Below are positions 26,465 through 37,794 of a DNA stretch of 64,000 bases, in pieces. This DNA is from Rhizomucor pusillus (Eukaryota > Mucoromycota > Mucoromycetes > Mucorales > Lichtheimiaceae): positions 62,001 to 126,000 of the forward strand of contig FWWN02000357.1 in NCBI GenBank assembly GCA_900175165.2. Reading direction: 5' to 3'. The stretch's first letter is position 1, and the number at the start of each line of letters is the position of its first letter. Under the pieces are notes generated by a model. That model ran no database searches and was not told the DNA's origin. It worked only from the letters and a program-made list of their open reading frames with translations. The position numbers and the translations under genes were made by a program.

Positions 26465-27992
26465 ATGATACGATCAAGGGAAGAGAGAGAGAGTGGAGAA
26501 AATGAAGCTTCTTCCCAGAGAGTCTGATATCTATCCGGAAAGAAAGGGCATCGGGCGATCGCGATGCTTGCACTCGAATTTTTGAGGTGCGACGTGAAAC
26601 AGGTCGTAAACGCACCACAGGGGTTTTCTTTTCTTTCTGATGAAAGCACAAGCCATCGCATCAACGCCACAGAAACTGTTGGCATTAATTGGGGCGCCTG
26701 TGCTACAGCCTATCAGCTTCCCAGAACGCTGCAGCCAATACTATACTATCCATCTACATAGAAAGGCAAACATGTAAAATATTGATTCATCACTGCATAT
26801 CGACTGCTTTTAAAAGGTATTGGTCCGAGCTTTAAAACGAGACTTCGACCCGACCCCAGAGTTTTTTGACTGCTTGGATTTGCTTGGGCACTCACTAGTC
26901 ACTCTTTGAGAGACAATGGCTGCCTATACAGTTGATGTAGAGGTTTACAGTGCAAACGCATGCCTTCAAATGGAAAAAGTGTTCCCATTCATGCTATCTA
27001 ATAACGATAAAAGCAACACAGCAATATAGGAGAGACCTTTGTATTTATGCATTCAATGTTTCCATACGTAAGCATTTTAAATGACGAAATCATCTCCGTC
27101 ATACCTTTTTATTTAATACCTTTTTGTTTATTTTGTCTATTCATGCGTATGGACTTGTGTCAATTCCTTCATCAGCAACGCAATCAGTCTGTTCGACAGT
27201 GACCGCTATCTGTCTGTCCGAAGCAAGTCCCATGATATCTATTCAATGATTTGTGCCAGCGGACAATGGAAGTCATCGGAAACGAGCAGCTCAATGTGCG
27301 GCTGCAAAAGCTTGCGGATTTATTGTCGTCAAGCATCAGTCTTGCAAACAAGAGTGTTGTTGAAGCAATCAAGGCAAGATTTGGGCACCCATCCCTAAAG
27401 CAAGCCAAAACGTATGGCGAATCTCATCTATGTTTTATCCTGCCGTATCCGACAATGAATCATCACCACTCCGACTGTCTGTCGCACAATGACTCTGGAT
27501 AATTACCTAGACCTAGTAATCACTACGGTGAAGTTCCATGTTCAACTACTGTATCGAACGTAATAAACAGGAGTCTCATATCTGTCCCCATCCTATCATT
27601 ACTGTTTTCCTTTTCAACAGAGATCAATCATCCCTTTATTTCTAGTCCACCGTCTTGCTTACACAGTAGTCCTGTTGCGCACAAGGAAGTTGTAGTTGCT
27701 TTTGTGATCTGTTATCTTGTCCAGTGTAAACTCGAATCAAGGCTCAAGAAACATTAAATGCTTCAGGGAACTCGCTGAATGGTTGATGTATTTGCGATAG
27801 TTCACTGGTCTAAATGCTTTATGCATACAATGATCTTATCGCGGATCGATCGCTAAATATGCAGAGAAACATGCTTAAAATATTGATAACAAAAAAAGAC
27901 ATTGGCCAGCAAATTTTTTTGAAGGAAAAAATGTACAACGTTGAATGGTATACATATCAATACAAATGATATCACAATACATCGAAGGAAGT
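26465..27992. other. 1.5 kb region, possible unrecognised small gene inside
   Basis: The region lies between the MATE start and the MFS stop. A well-placed ATG at about 26916 opens a nine-codon reading frame (MAAYTVDVE) ending in a possible donor, and open stretches follow at 27020-27240 in several frames. I could not assemble a convincing exon chain. The only separate call is the ORF at 27266. Confidence 0.35.
27266..27502 (+). CDS. Hypothetical small protein
   Basis: An ATG-initiated ORF of 78 codons. The first half (residues 1-45) looks protein-like, with amphipathic helices (LQKLADLLSSSISLANKSV, VVEAIKARF); the second half is Tyr/His-rich and less convincing. It may be the last exon of a spliced gene starting near 26916. 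No family is recognised. The evidence is only composition, so the call is weak. Confidence 0.28.
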   Translation: MEVIGNEQLNVRLQKLADLLSSSISLANKSVVEAIKARFGHPSLKQAKTYGESHLCFILPYPTMNHHHSDCLSHNDSG

Positions 27993-29959
27993 TTAAATCG
28001 CTTCCTCCTCGGCACGGCGAAATCGCCAACGCGGTCCATGCATAAGTTCCAGTACTAATGGTACACGGCAGACCAGGAGGATGCCTGAGGAGAGCGTAAA
28101 TACCCAGCCGACTCCCAAAAGGTTGATACCGGGTATGATGGCAGTAGTTGCACCTGCACCGGCCAAGCAGCGGAAGATATTGTTTGTTGCTGTGATCGAT
28201 GCCGATTTGCTAGGGTATAAGTCGACGAACAAGGTCTGGATGGCATTGAAAATAGCTTGAGTTGAGAAACCAACTGTATAATTTACACGATCAATCATTG
28301 TTGTTGCTTCGATAGACTCTACTGCACAGTTACTTACGAATAAAATGGATGATCAGGATGGCGCTGATGTGAGCCTTGACGTAGAGGCACCAACCATACA
28401 CAACCAGCAATACATTAAAGATGAGTGCATGGATCCACACGGTTCTTAGTCGAGCATGCTCCAAAGGCATATGGAGTTTGCAAGTAGAGTTCTCCTTCCC
28501 AGAAGGAGCAAACCGAGCTTGCATTTTCTTGTAATCGCGGTTGAGAATCTTGCCTTGAAGCACCGAGCCGACAATGCATCCAACGCCGCTCGGAAAGTAG
28601 GAAAGCCCAACCATGGTCTCGTTCAGGTTGTAGATGCTAGTAAACAGATAAGGCAAACTGGTTGTTACAGTGTAGAATGCTGCGTATTGCATCATGTAAA
28701 GGATCAAAAGCATCATTATATCCATCTCTTTTGCATAGGTCAGAGGCTGAAAGAGGCCAATAAACCATTGTACAAAAGAGCGAAGAGGGGAAGATGTCTG
28801 GGATGTTTGCTTTTCCGCCTCGGGCTCCTTATCATTCTTGTTGGCTTGATGCTGCCGATGATGTCGCCACCACTGAAGAGGCGTAGGGTTTGCGTATCCA
28901 GAACCATTGCCGACTAGCGACCGCAGTGTTTCCGGTAGAAAGAAGCCAAGGAGAAGCCAATGGACAGCACCAAAGATTGCCAAGAGCCAGAATATCCAGC
29001 GCCAACCAAGATACTGAGAGACCACGCCGCCGATAGCAGGACCAACGACTGGGCCTAGATTCCAACCGAGGGAGTACCATCCGAGATAGCCACCTCGCTT
29101 TGCAGGATGAGCGATATCAGCTATAAAGAGTATAACAGAATAATTTAGAAAAAGTGTGCAACAAATAAAAGTATTAGTGCACAAACTTACCTATGGTTCC
29201 AGCACCGATAGCGATCACGGAACTTGCTCCAAACGCTTGCAGCATACGCAGCAGAAGTAACTCGGTGTAGCTAGAAGTGATAGCCAATCCAATGCATGCA
29301 AGGATATACACCAGCATTGTACTTAGATACACAGGTCGTCGGCCACGCGTATCAGCTAAAGCGCTCCAAAAGGATGGGGATATTGCTTGAAATATCATGA
29401 AGACAGTCACCGAAAGATTTCTATTTAGATCTAAGGTTGAGCGGATCTGGTTGCTGACTTTACTGTATTGCTATATAGGACTTACACTTGTTGGGAGGAA
29501 ACATGCAGATCCTGTGTAGATAACGAAAATCGTGCTTAGCATAACGTAATTGTAAGAACTGTGGTATAGACTTACCTTTTCGATAAGACCCATGGCTGGA
29601 AAGTAGCTATTTACAGAGAATGGCGCGAAGAATGCAGCTACAGATACCAAGAGGACAATCCATCGTATTTTTGATTTTGAAAAAATAGAATATGGCTCCA
29701 CGGGTACGTCAACAACAGTAGGCGATTCACTTGCTTCGTGATAGCACGTTTCCAGATCAGCGTTGTCGGTCTTGATAGGAAATCCTGCCATGGAATGGAA
29801 TTTTATCTTCTTTGAGCTCGCATTGGACGTTGATCGACTAAGCTGGCCGACCACTGTGCTCCGTTCATCGTCGATTAAAGTGTCTGGTGTGTTTGGAACA
29901 GAATCTGGACGATTGGAAGGGGGGCTAGGTGCACTTGAAGACCGCTGGTGTTTTGACAT
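27993..29959 (-). CDS. Major facilitator superfamily transporter, drug:H+ antiporter-1 type
   Basis: Five exons (29959-29576, 29511-29486, 29420-29191, 29120-28338, 28273-27993) give 567 residues. About 95 N-terminal residues are Ser/Pro-rich and cytoplasmic. Twelve membrane helices follow. Motif A between helices 2 and 3 reads ALADTRGRRPVYL, and the antiporter motif C region reads LGPVVGPAIGGVV. A charged central loop of about 45 residues (about residues 290-335) separates the halves. Exon 2 is only 26 nt but is required for the motif DLHVSSQQVNLSVTVFMIFQ, typical of fungal DHA1 proteins (Qdr/Flr/Dtr group). Multidrug or polyamine export is possible; the substrate is unknown. Confidence 0.94.
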
Positions 29960-31736
29960 TTCTTCCTTGGTTTTTCTTTTCTGCTTTTTGGGGTTGACAA
30001 CGAAAGAGCAGAGTCCCCTGGCGATCCTCTTTATATTAGATCCAGTTGTCCAAGAACGCAGTTATTGGCCCCGACAGCCTAAATGTAAAGGACCCCAAAC
30101 CCACGGTCTGATAACCGCCTAGTTATTAGAAACGCTCACCCCTTGCATGATCTAGAAATTGAATAGCATTGGAGGATACCGAAACTAGACTAAATCAACG
30201 CGAGTTTTTTGTTCGGCGCTTAGACAAATGGTACGCAAATTCATGCTAACCTCAGTTGTTACTAGACAGATAAGGATCCCGATGCCCTGTCCGCCTTTCT
30301 ATGCGGGAAAACAGCCGAGAATGTAAGGTCGATCCCTTTTTTCCGTGTATCACGTCTGCAACTGCGCTATAGCATCGTTACCGTGATAGGACGATTCTGC
30401 AGAAACAATATATTGGCATTGATCAAGCACCGACAGGAGTTAGTCTCGATTATGCGCACAAATTGATTGCAATAGAAAACGATAGAGCAAAGTACGTTAA
30501 TAACATCAAGGTGGTTTCCGTTGTCAACCTTCTCTGTCTGCCCCTGTCTATCAATTGACTCTTCTGAGTTCCGTTCACGATTTTCTGCATGTTTCCCCCT
30601 GACTGTACGTTGTTCAGCACGCAATATTTATCGCTTTTTTCTTTTAGCGGACTATGCGCTGTTGTCCAGTCACATTTTTTATCTTAATGAAACATGATCG
30701 TCCCTTGGCAATATCTTTAAAAAATGGTGAATACACTTAATGATATGCTCTCAATTAGAAATCTTGGCAGAGATTTTCGCTGTGACTTGATTTGCACTTG
30801 GTGGACTAGAACAATTTTTCGTACATTTATCAATAACATTTTACCAACCGACGTTTTTGCCTAAATTTGATTACTACGGTGACCTACTTTTAATAGAAAG
30901 ATACATAGTACTCACGTTGCGCACAGGTCTGACAAGAAAGTTCCTTTTTTTATGTTTGTTAAGTCCATACTTTGGTTAGGGTATCCACGTGCATGATCAT
31001 TTTCATTTACCGAAAGACATGCATGAGTGCTACAAGCGAGCCTGTGAAGATCCATCCGGCTTATACCGAGGATCGATGCGACTTGAGGTCTCACAACATT
31101 TGCTAAATAAAATAAAATTTTATTTCATGTTATGTTCTATCTAGTTATACGATTACCGGAGCTCAAATGGGTGATGGTGGCGATTGAGATCTAGTCAATT
31201 CCACGCGAAACTTTCCATCTATCATATCATATCAAAAAATTCATATGAAAAACGCATTATTTTAGGCGCACTGAAACAATGGTAATAATAATGTGGGTCC
31301 GAAAAACTGTGCATAGATGCGCATTGTACTTATCTGTCTGAATATACACGATACTGTAACGATTAGGACATACTGACACAGCATTGATTGTTGCGGCAAG
31401 ATAACACCAGCTCTTAATCCAAAAACTTTTCCCTCTCAGCTACTTGGTAACATGGAAGCATACACCTTTTCCAAAAATAATGCCGCTGAAATTTGTCGTT
31501 TTGGTGTATAAATGTATTATAAAATTTCATAAAATGCGACATTACTTTGGGAAAGGTGTATATAACTTGAACACTGCGTACACCAAGAGACAAAGTATGT
31601 TAAGTTATAAAGCAATCTGTATGATAAACCTGGCGATTTGGAGTTGAGCATAGCAAAACTCCGCCAGAAGCGTTGGGCCGGGCGTCCCACATCACATCAG
31701 CCCTCTTGTTCCACCCCACTCTCGGATCCACTAGTC
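29960..31736. other. Large divergent intergenic region containing a MITE
   Basis: About 1.8 kb between the MFS start (-) and Ert1 start (+). AT-rich, no coding ORF recognised. A 100 bp inverted-repeat element sits at 31461-31560 and is listed separately. Confidence 0.5.
31461..31560. mobile_element. MITE-like element, copy 1 (TA-flanked inverted repeats)
   Basis: The left end reads TACACCTTTTCCAAAAATAA and the right end, reverse-complemented, TACACCTTTCCCAAAGTAAT. These are imperfect terminal inverted repeats of 20-25 bp around about 50 bp of AT-rich filler, 100 bp in all including TA at each end. The inner right part (ATAAAATGCGACATTA) recurs in copy 2 at 37605-37708. Size, TA flanks and lack of coding capacity fit a non-autonomous Tc1/mariner-type MITE. 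Confidence 0.7.
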
Positions 31737-33435
31737 ATGGAGAACAGCAGTGCCAGTGAAAACAACAGCGCCAATAACCAAAACAACACACAACAGCAGA
31801 ATACACCGACAGCTGCTACTACCAACCCTGTTGATTCGTCAAACGACTCTGCAAACAGCCAGGACCCAAAGAAGAAAAGAACAGGCCCGAAACGGCGGAA
31901 AGTGACTCATGGTAATCGGCTATGCCTTTAATTTGGGAAATGCTTCGCATGCTAACATCTCGATAGCATGTGTCTTCTGCCGAAGGTCACACATGACTTG
32001 CGATGAAGGTACTGTTCAAACATTAATTCTAGGGACATTGCAGGCTTTGTAACCTGCCTGTTATTTTCCAGGTCGACCATGTCAACGATGTATTAAACGC
32101 AGCATTGGCCACCTGTGTCGAGACGAACCGAAGCATTCGAACAACTCTGCTCAGAACAATAATAATAACAGCAATGCCAGCAACAAAACTCGATTGAATC
32201 AGAATACCACTACACCAAATTACTTGCTCAATAACTTGACCAATGGTATTGCATTGTACATCAAGGCAAAAATATAGCATGCTGCTCACCGGCAAAAATA
32301 ATAGGGCTTTCTGGCAACAGCAATTTGGGAGGATTGCCAATACAGTTCTTTGGGCAGATGGGCACTGGCCAACTGACTTTTGCGAGCGAGCAGATGGGCA
32401 ACGAAATTTCGGTCATCAGCAACTTTTTGGACTCTCTGGATGGCGACGTTCAGGCCATGTACAACAACACCAATACAAACAATAACAACAACGCTGCAAC
32501 TCAACCAACATCAGCGGCCCCTCCTGCGGTCAATACAACCGAAAAGTTCTTTTTGACAGCCGCTGATCCGTCCGATGGCAAACTAGAAGATCGTTTAACC
32601 GAGGTTATCAATGCAAAATATGAAGCAGGTTTCCTTAAACCGTACAACTATGTAAATGGATATGCTCGCCTGCAAAAGTATATGGACAACAAGTAGGTCA
32701 TTCCAAAATTGCAAACGCTATTTGATATTTACAATTTTTTCCTTGTAACAGCATGTCAGCTTCAAGTCGTCAACGAATTCTCAATGTCATGGGCACATTC
32801 CGACCAGCATTTAGATCGGTTGCACAAAGCCTAACGGATATTGATTTGATACTTGTGGAGGAAGCATTTGAACGGTTGTTGCTGGTAAATGCCGAAATTT
32901 TTGTAGTACCTTCATTTCTGCTTTTGGGTTTCTCTGACTATAATATTGTATAGGACTATGACCGTGTTTTTAGTTCGATGGGAATCCCAGCGTGTCTTTG
33001 GCGTCGAACAGGCGAAATCTACAAGGGAAACAAAGAATTTGCCTCCCTCGTAAATGTGCCTATTGAAAATTTGCGTGAAGTAAGTACAGTGCTGAGACGT
33101 CAAGACATGTCTTATCTGACAGCTTCAATAGGGCCGTTTATGTATCTATGAGCTAATGGCAGAAGAATCTGCTGTTAACTATTGGGAAAAATACGGCAAC
33201 ATTGCGTTCGATCCTGGACAGAAAGCCGTCTTGACCTCCTGCTTATTGAAGAGCCCTGATCCAGATAATACAAGTGTAATATCTTGCTGCTTCTCATTCA
33301 CGATTCGAAGAGATAAGTACAATATCCCGGTAAGTCGAATATAATGACGTGATATTATAGTATGAACCAGCACGCTAATTTGCACATGTGCAGACTGTCA
33401 TTGTAGGCAACTTTTTACCTGTGCGATTGCAATAA
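31737..33435 (+). CDS. ERT1: Ert1/AcuK-type Zn2Cys6 and PAS regulator of gluconeogenesis
   Basis: Eight exons (31737-31911, 31967-32008, 32072-32245, 32305-32692, 32752-32884, 32954-33079, 33132-33329, 33394-33435) give 425 residues. An Asn/Gln/Ser-rich N-terminus leads to KKKRTGPKRRKVTHACVFC, the basic lead-in and start of a zinc cluster (CVFC, HMTC, PC, QRC, HLC). An Asn-rich linker follows. The C-terminal half has KYEAGFLKPYNYVNGYARLQ and a PAS-like domain (DYDRVFSSMGIPACLWRRTGEIYKGNKEF), ending IPTVIVGNFLPV. Both parts match the Ert1/AcuK/Rds2 family, which switches on PCK1/FBP1-type genes on non-fermentable carbon. An upstream in-frame extension is open but lacks a better ATG. Confidence 0.93.
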
Positions 33436-34596
33436 ACGATCCTTTACTTGTGAAAGTGGATTCTATCTGTGACGAACGATCGAGTAATACTTTTATGTTA
33501 TCGAAATATAGATGTCAGTAATGCCCATTCACAGATCAGATGTCTTGTACGAAGATATTATAAGAGATTGTTGCGTTCTAAATATGCGTATATTTCTGAA
33601 AGTTCTCCAGGAAGTTGATCGTCAGATGTTGTTTCCACAGGCGTGGGATGTTTATTGTTATTTGGTCGCTCGCTAGATTGATTTCTGTAGTATGTATTGA
33701 AAATACACATTTCCAGTTGCTCTCAGCATGATAGCTGTATACGGCCAAACAAATGGATATCGAGTTTTATTACGCTTTCCAGCAGTCCAAATTGCACATT
33801 GTAGCCTTTAGCATATCGCCGATTTTCCTCTAATAGACTTGCATAGCTCCATAGTTCTCCTTTGGAGATGGCAGGAGGTAGGGACCTTTACCTGAAGCAG
33901 GCAACCTAAGCAAACATCATCTGCAAACTCAACTACTCGGTGTTTAGGTCAGTTACTCAAAAGTCATTTCGTCGACTGGCCTGGATTATGACCGTGGAAG
34001 CAGTTGAAAGTTGTAGCAATAGAAGAGCACACGACGGCATTCTGGCCTGCCTTAAAAGGAACATGTTGTACAAGCAGATGGCAAATTGCTGCACAAAGAG
34101 GGCAAGCGGACAATGACCTTTTTAATTTTAGCAGCTGATGCTATCTTGATGGGCAGACAACCTTCATTGCTAGCGAAAATAAACATGCTATTGTAGTACG
34201 CCACATGCACTGTTGTTGCGCCGCATCAATTCAGTTGCTCCGTCGCGACACCAGAATGTTTGGACCATCTCGCGTTTGACAAGAATTCATCGACCATGTA
34301 ACCCGAATGATATTGCGCGGGAGCAGTGTATATTTACACACTGTGTCCAGTGTGTACTGAATTTATGGCTATTTATGCGATTAGCCAATGCGTTTTGCTG
34401 TCTTCGTCAAAATGGGCTATTGGAAGTATAGAAGTCTAGGCAACAGCGCCTTGTCCAAATTGCGTTTACCCCGAATCAGGCAAGCGGCCCCTGGAGAAAC
34501 AACGGCTTTCTCACCGAGTGCATAGCAACCACCACCTTCTTCCTCTTTCTCCATGACCATTCCTCGACTACATCTGTCTTGACTGCTCTCTTCTCA
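33436..34596. other. Intergenic region between Ert1 and Zds1
   Basis: This is 1.16 kb with no confident gene. An open stretch at 34213-34431 (+) has no ATG start and a Cys/Arg-rich composition; it could be a fossil of a retroelement, but nothing decisive is visible. Confidence 0.4.
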
Positions 34597-36573
34597 ATGA
34601 CAGATCTTGAACGCAACGATCCTTACAGCTTTTACAGTGGCCCCAACGGACGAGTACCACCGCACCTAAACAACGTCGCGGCTCCAAGGAGCGAATTCCA
34701 ACCATCCACACCAGAACTGTCCCCTGCAAGCGAAGCTAGCACGACAGTGACAACAACGGGACTAACTCGTTCCCTGTCCACATCTCTGAAATCGGAGGAG
34801 TCCCCCGTACATCAGACACAGCAACGTATAAATATAGCCACGAGTAACCCCTCCCACTTATTCTGGTAAGGGCAGACATGTCACAATAGGCAAACAGTGC
34901 ATTTTGACTCAATAAAACGTTGTGATTTTGTTTGTAAGGGTTCCTGCATCCCAGCATCCTGAAATTGCACCGGGAGAATTCGAGGAATTTTTGCGCACCA
35001 ATGCCCTGTCTATGCAAAAGCGCTCGAGCCTTAAACGGCGGAGCAGTATTCTGTCTGTTTCATTCACTCCCGGCGACGCTGAAGAGGAGGATAATGAGAG
35101 TGCCGCTAAGGGAGGACAGAGAAAAGAGGCCATGGATGCCTTGGAGCGCGGAAAGCCTGATAATAATGCAGAGCAAGCGGAGGGTAACAAAAAGGATAGG
35201 CGGCGGGTTCGCCGCAGTCTCAGTCTGAACAGTGCTACAGAAGCATTAGGTAAGATAGTCTATTGACACACACATGTATATGTGTGCATCGAGTTGACGC
35301 TTTCTATTACGCGCATGTAGACCAGCAAATACCAGATTTCCTGGTCTTCGATCGTAATTCTTCACCGTTGGACGAGTCGCGTGTGCTCGTTCCGAGAGCT
35401 GACCGAACATCATTGTTACGTCGCGGTGCACGCACAAAATTCCAACGCAACTCTTCCTTTAATCCACCGAAACTCGTTCAAGAACACGACCAGAACATCA
35501 GGCCGAGCTCATTCTCCGGACCTGTCACGCTAACAGATGCTCCATTGCAGCCGGACGTACCCGAAATCCGGCAAACAGCCGAGCCCATGGAGCAAATACA
35601 GGAGCTAGCAGTGGCAAAGGCAGGTCATGGCCCACCGTCACCCGCTGTTCCTATTCCAGCGCATCTTCCTTCTACAACTCCTCCACAATCAACATCACTT
35701 TCAGCACAACCCCCAACCCCACCTGAACATACCATTCAGCCCGAGCCCGAGCCGCCGCGTATCGAACCACAGCGAAAATCCAGCTGGTCATGGAGCTTCA
35801 AGAAATCGTCGTCCAAACCAGAGCCAAAAAGCTCGCTAACTGTGCCTGAAGCTACACCCCAGCCGCGACCATCGAAATCGTCAGAGACTCCGAAGAAGTT
35901 TGGACTTTCCTCATTGTTCTCGAGAAAGAAGAGCGCAGGCTCGGAACCGTCCAACGCAGGAGCAGCGGCAGCAGCGACGACTGCACCTCCAAAAGACTTC
36001 CAACTGAATAGGATTAATAACAATCGACTCCCTCTGCACATTGAGCGCGCCATTTATCGCCTCTCGCATGCCAAATTAGCTAATCCGCGACGACCCCTAC
36101 ACGAGCAGGTCTTAATATCTAATTTAATGTTCTGGTATCTCTCCATCGTGAGCTCCTCCCCTCAGCATCAACAAAGACAACATCATTCAAACGGTCATGA
36201 AAACCCTCGTAAAATGGTAAAGAAGGGCAAACGCCCTCCTGCGCCGTCAAAAAGTAACAAGCATCCGCCTCAGCATCATCCTCAAAAACCATCCGACACA
36301 GCATCTTACCAGCAATATATGGGTGCATCTACTGGTTTTGTCATTCCTGAAAATTACTTGCGCCCAAACAAGAACCCGTCAGCGACACCGCCGACGCCGG
36401 CAAACAACAATAGCACGAAACGTAACCAGCGACGGCCCAGCTACTATGACTCGGACGAGGATGACGAAGATGCGGAATCGAGTGACAGCAGTTCGGAAGA
36501 CGAGTCGCCAAGCAATACCCCGTCAAAGGATGATAGTTTACCAGCCTCCATGTACACAAAAAAGAAACGATAA
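34597..36573 (+). CDS. ZDS1: Zds1/Zds2-like regulator of protein phosphatase 2A
   Basis: Three exons (34597-34865, 34939-35249, 35321-36573) give 610 residues. Most of the protein is disordered and Ser/Pro-rich. Two ordered blocks identify it: near residue 89 FWVPASQHPEIAPGEFEEFL, found near the start of Zds proteins, and near residues 440-475 the Zds C-terminal domain (RLPLHIERAIYRLSHAKL, then NPRRPLHEQVLISNLMFWYL). In yeast this C-terminal domain binds the PP2A-Cdc55 complex and controls mitotic entry and polarity. The protein continues another 135 residues, ending in an acidic Asp/Glu/Ser run and KKKR. Its stop lies 28 nt from that of Per1. Confidence 0.9.
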
Positions 36574-36601
36574 TATAATATGATGATAATAATAAATGCA
36601 T

Positions 36602-37522
36602 TTACATCTCGTGTCGGGTGTCTAAAAAGACGAAGCGATACCAAAGCGCCATCAAGGGAATAGTTGAAAAGTGCCACAAACTATGCGCGTCTAGCACGCG
36701 CCAAAGCGGGGGAAAGTCGAATAGCTCAAGTGCCATCGCTGCACCCGTGCCAGCTACGGACAATGCGGCGAGATACGCGTACGACCGCTTGTCTTTGTAC
36801 ACGGTATACTGGAGCACAGACCAGCCAACCCAGAGCAACAGCTGCGCAGAACCAACCACGACCGACGCAGCCATGTTGTAACCATAGTCGAACAGTCCAA
36901 ACGAAAGATATGACACATGTGCGAGATACATGAGGGAGAAAATGACAGTCAGGAAGCGTATAACTGCAGTGTTGCGGATGTGAAACAAGCGAAGCAAAGC
37001 AAAGTAAAGAGAGTAAAGGATGAGCAGGCCGGCGCTGAAATAGTCGAGTTTCTCGGTGATTGGCAGGTCTCGAGCGTGAAAGACCGTGCTCCAAATCCAC
37101 GCATTGATGCCGATGAGCGAGAAGACGAGCATGAACGGCTTTAAAAAGTATGCATTAGGAATGTCGCGGCGAATCCTGTGGAAGTTGATATAATGGATAT
37201 AACCGTTGCCGATGGAAAATAGGACGGACGCTGGCTCTTGCATACCCCAGAGACGGTAGAACGGCCATTTTCCGTAATATTGATACACTGGCGTGCCTTG
37301 TTCAATGGCGCGATCAGTTATCTGCTGCATGCATTCGTAACGACAATTCTCGGGGCAGTCCCAAAGTGTCAATTCGAGACTCAAAGGCAGTCGTGATGGG
37401 CACCGAATCTTTGAACATTCGGCAACGCAGGACAGAAATTCTGGCTGTATGTTTCCGCGTGATGCCGAGCATAGCTTTAGCAGGGCTACAAGCACGAAAA
37501 CTACGGCGGCCCACCTTGACAT
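36602..37522 (-). CDS. PER1: Per1/PGAP3 GPI-anchor remodelling enzyme
   Basis: A single exon of 306 residues, unusual among its intron-rich neighbours. A signal peptide (MSRWAAVVFVLVALLKLCSA) precedes a luminal segment with paired cysteines (CVAECSKIRC, WDCPENCRYEC), then seven hydrophobic helices. Conserved CREST-superfamily residues are visible: YYGKWPFYRLWGMQEPASV, NAWIWSTVFHARD, EKLDYFSAG and DAHSLWH. Per1/PGAP3 removes the sn-2 acyl chain of GPI anchors in the ER or Golgi. The start is the ATG before the signal peptide; a further upstream frame has only non-ATG starts. A MITE lies 83 bp upstream, inside the likely promoter. Confidence 0.95.
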   Translation of the reverse strand: MSRWAAVVFVLVALLKLCSASRGNIQPEFLSCVAECSKIRCPSRLPLSLELTLWDCPENCRYECMQQITDRAIEQGTPVYQYYGKWPFYRLWGMQEPASVLFSIGNGYIHYINFHRIRRDIPNAYFLKPFMLVFSLIGINAWIWSTVFHARDLPITEKLDYFSAGLLILYSLYFALLRLFHIRNTAVIRFLTVIFSLMYLAHVSYLSFGLFDYGYNMAASVVVGSAQLLLWVGWSVLQYTVYKDKRSYAYLAALSVAGTGAAMALELFDFPPLWRVLDAHSLWHFSTIPLMALWYRFVFLDTRHEM

Positions 37523-37604
37523 GGAAAAAAGCGAGTAAAATTCAGGGGCGACATTCAACTCCACCTTGTCTTACCGACAATCATTTGCGGCTATGTGCCG
37601 ATGG

Positions 37605-37708
37605 TACACTGTTTTCAGAAATTAATGTCGGTATGAGTTGACGCTTCTGCGTATAAATTGTATTATAAACTTTCACAAAATGCGACATTACTTTTTGGAA
37701 AAGGTGTA
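37605..37708. mobile_element. MITE-like element, copy 2 in the Per1 promoter
   Basis: This 104 bp element is related to the one at 31461. It begins TACACTGTTTTCAGAAATTA and ends, reverse-complemented, TACACCTTTTCCAAAAAGTA. The inner sequence TGTATTATAAA and AAAATGCGACATTACTTT is shared with copy 1 in the same order. TA is present at both ends. It lies between Per1 and the unknown gene at 37795. Confidence 0.7.
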
Positions 37709-37794
37709 TATAGACCATGCTCGGGGACTATAGGCGTCACTAGTATCAAACTATTGCCTCTTTAATCACATAAACAGAAACATATGAATTTTAT

